Positions 1 through 6,046 of a stretch of DNA of 13,051 bases are shown here, piece after piece; positions within the stretch are counted from its first letter, which is position 1, and each line of letters begins with the position of its first letter. The position numbers and the translations under genes are program-made. Source of the stretch: JALVIU01 sp964462295 (GTDB taxonomy: Bacteria; Atribacterota; JALVIU01); NCBI GenBank assembly GCA_964462295.1, contig CAYWXH010000040.1, forward strand, positions 1 through 13,051, read 5' to 3'. The notes under the pieces are model-generated. The model was not told the origin of the DNA and made no database searches. It was given only the letters and a program-made list of their open reading frames with translations.

Positions 1-231
1 CTCCTCGCAATGACACTTCCTCCACGTCATTGCGAGCCTGCGTAAGCAGGCGTGGCAATCTATTTTTTTGGGGTTTTCCCATCCTCGTTCGTATGGTTTC
101 TGGACACCAGAGATTGCTTCGTCGGGACAAAAAGCGTCCCTCCTCGCAATGACGGTGAGGAGGGGACAAACGGGTCTTGGGTACCAAAGATTGCCTCATC
201 AGAGCAAAAGACACCCTTCCTCACAATGACA
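1..231. repeat. Cluster of dispersed palindromic repeats (CGTCATTGCGAG family)
   Basis: Several imperfect copies of one short repeat lie here. A perfect 12-bp terminal inverted repeat pairs CGTCATTGCGAG (25-36) with CTCGCAATGACG (143-154). Inside it a second inverted pair, GCAATCT (55-61) and AGATTGC (111-117), flanks a central spacer. The left arm carries a perfect small hairpin, GCCTGC-GTAA-GCAGGC (36-51). A further copy in the orientation of the right arm runs from AGATTGCC (188-195) to CTCACAATGACA (220-231). The right end of another copy, CCTCGCAATGAC, is at 3-14, so the cluster continues beyond the window. Repeats of this 'cgtcattgcgag...ggcaatct' kind are known as dispersed non-coding elements in several bacterial phyla. 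No transposase is visible, so they look like MITE-like or REP-like elements. An open frame crosses 52-240, but it is made of repeat sequence. Confidence 0.85.
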
Positions 232-290
232 GGAGGGTAGGATTAGTCACTGTCGTATCTTTTCTCATAATGATAACTAGAAAACAAGGT

Positions 291-473
291 TTACAATACT
301 CGTCCAAAAGTTGCCCTCCTCCACAATAGTGATTTAACAATATTTAACCTATGTTCTACACCATGCCTGTAACCATCTAAAAATGGATTAGTCTCGGCAA
401 AAGAGGCTGTGAGTGAAAGAAACAGAAAGAAAGTAATCAAAAATAAAGATATAAAAATCTTTCTCCTAGACAT
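291..473 (-). CDS. Small exported protein, possibly truncated by a repeat
   Basis: I do not recognise a family. The 60-residue product begins with a clear signal peptide: MSRRK, a hydrophobic stretch of phenylalanine, leucine and isoleucine at about residues 6-20, and a cleavage-like ASFA at about 23-26. The mature part would be only about 34 residues. The start is well supported: a GGGAGGGG ribosome binding site lies 3 bases before the ATG, and a TGTTATAAT extended -10 sits about 45 bases upstream. The last 10-12 residues (LLWRRATFGRVL) are encoded by sequence resembling the neighbouring repeats, so the gene may be the 5' remnant of a longer secreted protein cut by repeat insertion. It could equally be a short expressed peptide. 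It is transcribed divergently from the AIM24-like gene. Confidence 0.45.
   Translation of the reverse strand: MSRRKIFISLFLITFFLFLSLTASFAETNPFLDGYRHGVEHRLNIVKSLLWRRATFGRVL
294..329. repeat. Degenerate copy of the same repeat
   Basis: The segment can be aligned loosely with the copy at 188-231. It has an AATACTCGTCC start, an internal AAAAGTTGCCCTCCTCC block like AAAAGACACCCTTCCTC, and a CACAATAG end in place of CACAATGAC. It lies inside the 3' end of the small ORF at 291-473, so the C-terminus of that ORF appears to be repeat-derived. Identity is moderate and was judged by eye. Confidence 0.45.
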
Positions 474-517
474 AATCCCCTCCCTTTTAAAGATATAATT
501 CCCCCGGAATCTAATAT

Positions 518-526
518 ATTATAACA
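518..526 (-). promoter_or_regulatory. Extended -10 promoter of the small exported ORF
   Basis: Read on the minus strand the sequence is TGTTATAAT, a perfect TGnTATAAT extended -10. The hexamer one helical spacer upstream (546-541, TTAATT) is a weak -35. It points toward the ORF starting at 473. Confidence 0.55.
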
Positions 527-577
527 TATATTTATAAAAAAATTAACGATGTTTTTATAGAAATTTAAAAAATAGTG

Positions 578-586
578 TGCTATAAT
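578..586 (+). promoter_or_regulatory. Extended -10 promoter of the AIM24-like gene
   Basis: TGCTATAAT is a perfect TGnTATAAT extended -10 with no good -35. The predicted start of transcription is near 592-594, which gives a leader of about 16 bases to the ATG at 609. The ATG at 585 overlaps the -10 itself and therefore should not be the translation start. Confidence 0.65.
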
Positions 587-608
587 GATAAATAAAAAGG
601 AGCCAAAT

Positions 609-1280
609 ATGGAATATCAAATTCTTTACAGACCATCTTATTCTTTACTAAAGGTAGACCTAAAACAGGGAGAGGCTATATCATCAGAGACAGGAGCCAT
701 GGTAAGCAAATCTGATGGAATAGATATAGAGACAAAGATGAAAGGGGGGTTTTTGGGGGCCCTTAAAAGAAATGTATTAGGTAAGGAAAGTTTCTTTATA
801 AATACATTTACAGCCTCCAAAGATGGCCAGATAAGTTTTGCACCCTCTCTGCCAGGGGATATTCACGATATCAAGCTAAATGGGAATACTATCTATGCCC
901 AATCCGGTGCATATATCGCATCAACCCCAAATATCACTATAGATACAAAATGGGGTGGGGCAAAAACTTTTTTCTCACGAGAAGGGCTGTTCTTATTAAA
1001 AATAAGTGGAGAAGGTGTAGTATTTTTATCAAGTTATGGGGCAATTGAAGAGATTACACTAGGCCCAGGAGAAAAATATATTGTAGATACTGGACATATG
1101 GTATCTTTTGAAGAAGGAGTAGGTTATAAGGTAAAAAAAGTAGGTGGCCTAAAGTCTACACTCTTCAGTGGAGAAGGGTTGGTATGTGAACTAGAAGGAC
1201 CTGGAAAGATTACAATTCAGACAAGAAGCCAAGATGCATTTTTATCATGGCTTATGCCACATGTACAGAAAAAGGGATAG
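609..1280 (+). CDS. AIM24 / TIGR00266 family protein
   Basis: The 223-residue product resembles the AIM24 family (TIGR00266), a beta-rich fold found across bacteria, archaea and yeast mitochondria whose bacterial role is not settled. Visible family features are the opening YxLxxRPSYSLLKVDLKQGEAISSE, the early glycine-rich GAMVSKSDGIDIETKMKGGFLGALKR segment, repeated short beta-strand blocks such as SGEGVVFLSSYGAIEEITL, and a late FSGEGLVCELEGPGKITIQTRS block, which is typical. There is no signal peptide or membrane segment. I chose the ATG at 609 because AAGGAG stands 6 bases before it. The in-frame ATG at 585 has no ribosome binding site and lies within the -10 element. The gene appears monocistronic, ending at a hairpin shared with the convergent epimerase gene. 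Confidence 0.85.
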   Translation: MEYQILYRPSYSLLKVDLKQGEAISSETGAMVSKSDGIDIETKMKGGFLGALKRNVLGKESFFINTFTASKDGQISFAPSLPGDIHDIKLNGNTIYAQSGAYIASTPNITIDTKWGGAKTFFSREGLFLLKISGEGVVFLSSYGAIEEITLGPGEKYIVDTGHMVSFEEGVGYKVKKVGGLKSTLFSGEGLVCELEGPGKITIQTRSQDAFLSWLMPHVQKKG

Positions 1281-1292
1281 TATACAATAAGA

Positions 1293-1316
1293 GAGGGGGG
1301 ACTACCTATCCCCCTC
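1293..1316. terminator. Candidate bidirectional terminator between convergent genes
   Basis: GAGGGGG (1293-1299) and CCCCCTC (1310-1316) form a 7-bp GC-rich stem with a 10-base loop between the convergent stops at 1280 and 1302. The loop contains the TAG stop of the epimerase gene. On the minus strand it is followed by TCTTATTGT, a mediocre U-tract. On the plus strand the following sequence has few Ts. The stem is strong but the tails are weak. Confidence 0.5.
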
Positions 1317-2285
1317 CTCTATACTCACATCCTTTAACCAATCTCTATTTTGGATATACCAATCTACTGTCCTTTTTATCCCCTCTTCCAATGAAACCTT
1401 AGGTTCCCAATCAAGGAGGGTTTTTGCCTTTTCGATATCTGCCCATGTGGCCTTAAGGTCTGCCTTATGAAATGGTTTATGCTCTATCTTTGCAAGTTTT
1501 CCCAGATACTTTTCAATAAGTTCTATCATATAGGAGAGTTTGTACGGTCTATTCCCTCCCAAATTTATTATTTCATATCCAAGCCCTTTCATTCCATGTA
1601 TTGTTCCTTCTGCTATATCTTCAACATAGGTAAAATCTCTCATCTGAGATCCATCCCCATAAAGTATTAAAGAAGCACCTTCATCTATCCATTTTATAAA
1701 TCTAAAAACACTCATATCTGGTCTTCCTAAAGGTCCATATACAGTAAAATAACGGAGTATCGTTACATCAATATCATAAAGATAGTGATAACTATACGAT
1801 ATAGCCTCTGCCCCCTTTTTTGTAGCAGCATATACAGATATAGGATTATTTACAGAAAGGGTCTCTGAAAATGGCATATCCTCACCTGCATAAAGAGATG
1901 ATGTAGATGCAAGTACAAATTTCTCTATACCACACCTCCTCGCTCCTTCAAGGAGATTAAGGGTACCAAGCGTATTGGTAGTTACGTATACAAAGGGGTT
2001 TTCCATACTGTATCTTACCCCTGCCCGTGCGGCAAGATTTATTATTATATTAGGTTTCTCTTTATCCAACACAGAAAATACAAATTCAAAATCCTCGATA
2101 TCTCCACGAATGAAAGAAAAACCATCTCTTCCTTTTAACAATTCAAGTCTTTTCTCTTTAAGAAGTGGGTCATAGTAGGTGTTTAGGTTATCTATCCCCA
2201 ACACCTCGTATCCTTTGTCCAAAAGTTTCCTTCCCACAAAAGAGCCAATAAAACCTGCAACCCCTGTCAGTAGTACCTTTTTCAT
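1302..2285 (-). CDS. UDP-glucuronate 4-epimerase-like NAD-dependent epimerase
   Basis: This 327-residue protein is a short-chain dehydrogenase-type nucleotide-sugar epimerase acting in the cytosol. The N-terminal Rossmann motif is GVAGFIG (residues 8-14) and the catalytic pair is Y152xxxK156 within NNPISVYAATKK. The FTVYGPLGRPDM block after it is characteristic of the UDP-glucuronate 4-epimerase group (CapI/LpsL-like). That makes interconversion of UDP-glucuronate and UDP-galacturonate, or of an N-acetylated uronate, the most likely reaction; the exact substrate cannot be read from sequence. Its start directly abuts the stop of the upstream dehydrogenase gene (TAG-ATG, no gap), with a GGAGG ribosome binding site inside that gene. 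The pair would convert a UDP-sugar to a uronic acid and then epimerise it for a surface polysaccharide. It is the last gene of the minus-strand run. Confidence 0.85.
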   Translation of the reverse strand: MKKVLLTGVAGFIGSFVGRKLLDKGYEVLGIDNLNTYYDPLLKEKRLELLKGRDGFSFIRGDIEDFEFVFSVLDKEKPNIIINLAARAGVRYSMENPFVYVTTNTLGTLNLLEGARRCGIEKFVLASTSSLYAGEDMPFSETLSVNNPISVYAATKKGAEAISYSYHYLYDIDVTILRYFTVYGPLGRPDMSVFRFIKWIDEGASLILYGDGSQMRDFTYVEDIAEGTIHGMKGLGYEIINLGGNRPYKLSYMIELIEKYLGKLAKIEHKPFHKADLKATWADIEKAKTLLDWEPKVSLEEGIKRTVDWYIQNRDWLKDVSIEEGDR

Positions 2286-3608
2286 CTATAACCTCCAGTA
2301 TAAAAACCCTCGATACTCAATATCTCTTTTTTCATATATCCCTCTCACATCTATAAACACAGGGTTTTTCCTTACCATATCTTTATAAGTGTCTATAACC
2401 CTTTGCTCCAAAAATTCCTTATGTTTTACGGCAACAACTATTGCATCATATGGGGCATAGTATCTCATATCAGAAAGCATCTCTAACCCATACATCCTCT
2501 GCGCCTCATCTGGGTCCACATGTGGGTCATATACATAAACCTCTATACCATAATCTTTTAGTTCATCTATTATATCAATCACCTTTGTATTTCTTATATC
2601 ACTTATATTTTCTTTAAATGTAAAACCCATTATAAGTACTTTTGTATTTTTTACAGATTTACCACTCTTTATAAGGAGCTTTACAAGTTCAGTGGCAATA
2701 TATCTCCCCATTTCATCATTTATTCTCCTCCCAGAGAGAACCACATCTGGATGATAGCCCAGCTCTTCTGCTTTATATGTAAGATAATACGGGTCTACCC
2801 CTATACAATGTCCCCCTACAAGACCAGGTTCAAATCTCAAAAAATTCCACTTGGTAGATGCTGCCTTAAGCACTTCTTTTGTATCAATTCCTGCCTTATG
2901 AAATATAATGGCAAGCTCATTCATAAGTGCAATATTTAAATCACGTTGTGTATTTTCTATAACCTTTGCTGCCTCTGCAGTCTTTATATTAGGGGCCTTA
3001 TAGATATTTTCTATAATCTCTCCATAGATATCTGCTATAATTTTTAATGCCTCTTCATCTGAACCTGCAACTATTTTTGTAACATTATATATAGTATGCT
3101 CTTTATCTCCAGGATTTATTCTCTCAGGGGAATAACCGACTTTGAAATCTATATTATAATGACCTTCTGAATATTTTGCAATTATAGGTACACAGATCTC
3201 CTCTGTAGTTCCAGGATATACGGTAGATTCAAAAACAACTATACTTCCCCTTTGCATATTTCTTCCTACCCTCTGTGATGCAAATCGCAACAAAGAAAGA
3301 TTTGGAATATTATGATCATCTACAGGAGTAGGGACAGCAACTATTATAAATCTACCTTCTCTTATATCATCCTCTACATGGGTAAAGGTAATATTTGGAG
3401 ATAGAAGTTCTTCCTTTTCTATTTCCTTATTCTTATCATAACCTTTCTTAAGCTCCTCTATCCTATTTTTGTTTATATCATACCCTATTACATTAAACTT
3501 TTTAGAAAGGGCGACTAAGAGGGGAAGACCAACATAGCCAAGCCCTACCACCACTATCTTTTCTCTTTTGTCTAAAAAATCAGAAATTTCTGGAAATCTT
3601 ACGGACAT
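2286..3608 (-). CDS. UDP-N-acetyl-hexosamine 6-dehydrogenase (TviB/WbpO-like)
   Basis: This 441-residue member of the UDP-glucose/GDP-mannose dehydrogenase superfamily oxidises C6 of a nucleotide sugar to a carboxylate with two NAD+. Seen in order: the NAD-binding VGLGYVG (residues 21-27), FESTVYPGTTEE (127-137), SPERINPGDKEH (160-171), ENTQRDLNIALMNE (218-231), and the catalytic cysteine C268 in GLVGGHCIGVDPYY. The SPERINPGDKEH and ENTQRDLNIALMNELA blocks are typical of the TviB/WbpO/CapL group acting on UDP-GlcNAc or UDP-GalNAc, rather than plain UDP-glucose dehydrogenases. I chose the ATG at 3608 because AAGGAGG stands 8 bases before it. An in-frame ATG at 3635 lacks one and lies further inside the preceding gene. 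The gene overlaps the radical SAM gene by 10 bases, so its ribosome binding site is coding sequence of that gene and translation is probably coupled. Confidence 0.9.
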   Translation of the reverse strand: MSVRFPEISDFLDKREKIVVVGLGYVGLPLLVALSKKFNVIGYDINKNRIEELKKGYDKNKEIEKEELLSPNITFTHVEDDIREGRFIIVAVPTPVDDHNIPNLSLLRFASQRVGRNMQRGSIVVFESTVYPGTTEEICVPIIAKYSEGHYNIDFKVGYSPERINPGDKEHTIYNVTKIVAGSDEEALKIIADIYGEIIENIYKAPNIKTAEAAKVIENTQRDLNIALMNELAIIFHKAGIDTKEVLKAASTKWNFLRFEPGLVGGHCIGVDPYYLTYKAEELGYHPDVVLSGRRINDEMGRYIATELVKLLIKSGKSVKNTKVLIMGFTFKENISDIRNTKVIDIIDELKDYGIEVYVYDPHVDPDEAQRMYGLEMLSDMRYYAPYDAIVVAVKHKEFLEQRVIDTYKDMVRKNPVFIDVRGIYEKRDIEYRGFLYWRL

Positions 3609-4684
3609 ATCACTATCCTCCTTGACCATAGGCAATCACTACAGGAAGGTTCATTTCCCCAACAGTCTCTCTCTGTGCCCAGTATGAAATCACAGCTTTC
3701 TCTCAATTTACAATCTCCACATGAGGGATATATAGAATTTTTAACTATAAATCTAAACCATGCATATTCTCTCGTATTGTAGATCTCTTTTAAAGATTTT
3801 TCCCTTATATTTCCAAAAGATTTCACGGTAATCTTTCTATCTATACCAAGATAGTGTTCTTCATAGCTATACATAAGCCTGTAACACGGGACAACTTCCC
3901 CATCAGAGCGAATAACAACACTATCCTGGGAGATAAAATTACACCTTCTTTCTGTAAGAAATTCAAACTCTGGGAGTGTCACATTAAATTGAGAATATGT
4001 CTCTTTTACAAATTTCTCATATGCACTATTTTGAAAAACCCCTTTTCCATAGAGAATCTGATCTTCTACCTGTTTTCGTGTAGGGATTAGATTACTTAGG
4101 ATAATAAAAGTAACACCTGCCTCTTTAAGTGGTTTTACAAGACCAGGAAGATATTCTACATTCTCTTTTGTAAGAACTATCTCTACCCCTGTCATAGGCT
4201 TTCCTTTCTTCTTCTCTCTTCGAATGGCATCTATTTCCCTCAATCTCTCAAGAACAGGATCCAAAGGGCCATGTCCCAAAACGCCAGGATCCATAGAGAG
4301 GTATAGCCTATCTACACCATGCTCTATAAGACATTCCATTCTCTCTCTTGGCATAAGTGTACCATTTGACGAAATAGAGAGAAAATACCCTTTTTTCTTG
4401 AAAGTAGTAATCATATCGTAGATGTAAGGGTTTACAAAGGGTTCCCCTAAACCTCCTAAGTGTATAGCAGGTCTTTGAGAGAATGTCTCTATCTCTTCAA
4501 AAAGTTTTTCAAATAGGTTATAATCTAAATCTCGAAAAGGTTCATTCCAGCTATGTCTAAAACACATAGCACAATTTAAATTACACTTGGAAGATGGTTC
4601 TATATAGATTTTCTTTGGTGTAAGATTCCGAGGGATAAGGATCTTGTTCCCCTGGAAAAAAAATTCATGATATCCAGACATCAT
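3599..4684 (-). CDS. Radical SAM/SPASM protein, probable tungsten-cofactor oxidoreductase maturase
   Basis: The 361-residue protein carries the radical SAM cluster motif C34xxxC38xxC41 (CNLNCAMC) and the GGLGEP segment (77-82) that contacts the SAM amino group. A cysteine-rich C-terminal SPASM-like region for auxiliary iron-sulfur clusters has C248, C267, C322xxC325x5C331, C341, C348xxC351 and C360. Radical SAM/SPASM proteins of this shape are encoded beside tungsten-type aldehyde ferredoxin oxidoreductases and have been named tungsten cofactor oxidoreductase radical SAM maturases. Their exact reaction is not established to my knowledge. Here an AOR gene lies 1.4 kb upstream and a MoaD-like gene is directly upstream, overlapping in ATGA, which supports that reading. 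GGGGGTGG just before the start serves as ribosome binding site and is also coding sequence of the MoaD glycine tail. A peptide-modifying maturase with another target cannot be excluded. Confidence 0.8.
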   Translation of the reverse strand: MMSGYHEFFFQGNKILIPRNLTPKKIYIEPSSKCNLNCAMCFRHSWNEPFRDLDYNLFEKLFEEIETFSQRPAIHLGGLGEPFVNPYIYDMITTFKKKGYFLSISSNGTLMPRERMECLIEHGVDRLYLSMDPGVLGHGPLDPVLERLREIDAIRREKKKGKPMTGVEIVLTKENVEYLPGLVKPLKEAGVTFIILSNLIPTRKQVEDQILYGKGVFQNSAYEKFVKETYSQFNVTLPEFEFLTERRCNFISQDSVVIRSDGEVVPCYRLMYSYEEHYLGIDRKITVKSFGNIREKSLKEIYNTREYAWFRFIVKNSIYPSCGDCKLRESCDFILGTERDCWGNEPSCSDCLWSRRIVICP

Positions 4685-4950
4685 CCACCCCCTACAGGTG
4701 GGAATAATGATAAGATATCACCATCTTCCAAAATGGTAGAAAGACCATTCAAATGCTCAATATTTCTTCCATTTACAAGTACTATTACCCCTTTTTTCGG
4801 TTTCTCATTTTCAAAAAGTTCATCCATAAGGTCTAAATTTAAAAGGTTTCCTGCTTCAGCTATAGCCTCTTCTACCGTCTTTCCATCCACAATAAGCTCT
4901 TTTTTTCCAGTAAGATCTCGAAGTGTGGCAAAGAATTTTAAAGTAACCAT
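4681..4950 (-). CDS. MoaD/ThiS-family sulfur carrier protein
   Basis: This 89-residue beta-grasp protein is a MoaD-type sulfur carrier. It starts VTLKFFATLRDLTGKKE, the usual first strand and loop, has a VIVLVNGRNIEHLNG middle, and ends LEDGDILSLFPPVGGG. The terminal Gly-Gly is the site that is adenylylated and converted to a thiocarboxylate, which supplies the dithiolene sulfurs of molybdopterin. Its position directly before the radical SAM gene and near the AOR gene suggests that it serves the tungsten-bis-pterin cofactor rather than thiamine. No MoaE or MoeB gene is in the window, so partners must be encoded elsewhere. An excellent ribosome binding site (GGAAGGTGAT) precedes the ATG. The stop TGA overlaps the next gene's ATG. 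An extended -10 promoter lies at the end of corA. Confidence 0.9.
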   Translation of the reverse strand: MVTLKFFATLRDLTGKKELIVDGKTVEEAIAEAGNLLNLDLMDELFENEKPKKGVIVLVNGRNIEHLNGLSTILEDGDILSLFPPVGGG

Positions 4951-4982
4951 ACATCACCTTCCATATGTATTGTTTAATAGTT

Positions 4983-4991
4983 ATTATATCA
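4983..4991 (-). promoter_or_regulatory. Extended -10 promoter of the moaD-like operon
   Basis: On the minus strand the sequence is TGATATAAT, a perfect TGnTATAAT. Its TGA is at the same time the stop codon of the corA gene. The expected transcription start is near 4975-4977, which leaves a 25-base leader to the moaD ATG. No convincing -35 is seen. It would let moaD, the radical SAM gene and the two sugar genes be expressed separately from corA. Confidence 0.55.
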
Positions 4992-5924
4992 TAGAAGTCC
5001 TTTTCTTTTAAAAATAAGTGTAAGCACAGTGGAAAGCACAATAGATATTCCTATAACAATTATAAAGGCATGTGGAGAATGGGAAAGAGGAAGTGGAACA
5101 TTCATGCCATATATACTTGCAATAAGGGTAGGAATAGTAAGGATAAGGGTAATTGATGTCAAAAACTTCATAACTATATTTAAATTATTGGATATAATAG
5201 AAGAAAAGGCATCCATCATATCTCTTAAAATGTTACTATATATATTTGTCATTTCAATTGCCTGCCTATTCTCTATGAGGATATCATCTAAGAGGTCCTC
5301 TTCATCCTCTGTGATTTTTATAATCCTACCCCTTCTTAATTTTTCCATCATAAGCTCATTTGCCTTAAGAGAGGTGCTAAAATAGACAAGTCCCTTCTGG
5401 AGATTTAAAAGACTCATAAGTTCCTCATTTTTCATAGTTTCTTGTAATCTATCTTCTTCATGCTCTGTAATAGTATTTATCTCTTTTAAATATTTAAGAT
5501 ACAAAAGAGTGGATCGCAAAAATAGAGAAAAAAGGAAAGAGTTCTTATTCTTAATAGAAAAATTTTTAACCCTACCTTCTATAAACTCCTGAAGTATACT
5601 TATATGTGAATTTGCTACAGTAATTATGGCATCCTCCACAAAAATAATACCTACAGGGAGGGTATAAAAAATCCTCTCCCCTGGCTCATCTTCACCAGCC
5701 TCTGGTACCCTTAGCACAATAAGTATTCCCTCATCTTCCACTTCTACACGGGAACGTTCATTGGAATCTAAGGGGTCCAATAAAAAATCTATCGGGATAC
5801 CAAATCGGGAAGAGATAGAGGCACATTCTCTCTCCGAAGGGTTGGTAAGGCAGATCCAGATATCTTTTTCATAATCTTTTATCTGTTTTAAACCAGCTTC
5901 ATCTTTCTTAAACATCTTTATCAT
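4989..5924 (-). CDS. corA: CorA-family divalent metal ion channel
   Basis: The 311-residue protein has the CorA plan: a large cytoplasmic alpha/beta and long-helix N-terminal domain, then two C-terminal membrane helices (about 253-271 and 286-305). The signature Y272-G-M-N275 sits at the end of the first helix, at the mouth of the pore. CorA proteins form pentameric channels for Mg2+, and in some subfamilies Co2+, Ni2+ or Zn2+. The charged segment after the second helix (FKRKG) stays inside. I chose the ATG at 5924 because GAGGTG stands 4 bases before it; the in-frame ATG at 5936 has only AT-rich sequence upstream. It lies between the AOR and MoaD-like genes, but there is no evidence that it moves tungstate, which is an anion and an unlikely CorA substrate. 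Confidence 0.9.
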   Translation of the reverse strand: MIKMFKKDEAGLKQIKDYEKDIWICLTNPSERECASISSRFGIPIDFLLDPLDSNERSRVEVEDEGILIVLRVPEAGEDEPGERIFYTLPVGIIFVEDAIITVANSHISILQEFIEGRVKNFSIKNKNSFLFSLFLRSTLLYLKYLKEINTITEHEEDRLQETMKNEELMSLLNLQKGLVYFSTSLKANELMMEKLRRGRIIKITEDEEDLLDDILIENRQAIEMTNIYSNILRDMMDAFSSIISNNLNIVMKFLTSITLILTIPTLIASIYGMNVPLPLSHSPHAFIIVIGISIVLSTVLTLIFKRKGLL

Positions 5925-5953
5925 AGGACACCTCATATTAATTAATCTCTTCC

Positions 5954-5959
5954 ATTATA
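5954..5959 (-). promoter_or_regulatory. -10 element of the corA promoter
   Basis: On the minus strand a perfect TATAAT is preceded by TGTAT. The region 17 bases further upstream is pyrimidine-rich without a clear TTGACA. It lies between the AOR terminator and the corA start, so corA probably starts its own transcript with a leader of about 20 bases. Confidence 0.5.
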
Positions 5960-5999
5960 ATACAAAATAAAGAAAAAGAAAAGATTTAAATTTTTATAC

Positions 6000-6033
6000 A
6001 AAAAAAGAGGGTGCAAAAGTATGCACCCCCTTA
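6000..6033 (-). terminator. Intrinsic terminator of the AOR gene
   Basis: On the minus strand AAGGGGGTGCA (6033-6023) pairs with TGCACCCTCTT (6016-6006) over 11 bp with one G-T wobble and a 6-base loop. A run of eight Ts at 6007-6000 overlaps the end of the stem. This is a textbook rho-independent terminator 14 bases after the AOR stop. It separates AOR from corA. Confidence 0.92.
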
Positions 6034-6046
6034 AAGTAGAGCTATC

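Noticed and set aside
1..231. CRISPR array
   Set aside because: The repeats differ in orientation, length and sequence, with irregular spacing, and no cas genes are present.
52..240. 62-residue open frame on the plus strand
   Set aside because: It lies entirely within the palindromic repeats, has no ribosome binding site, and its low-complexity product reflects repeat sequence.
4667..5011. 114-residue open frame antisense to the MoaD-like gene
   Set aside because: It is a serine- and phenylalanine-rich shadow of a well-supported minus-strand gene, with no promoter or ribosome binding site of its own.
5029..5385. 118-residue open frame antisense to corA
   Set aside because: It is the reverse of the CorA membrane and helical region; the CorA reading has the YGMN signature and a proper start.
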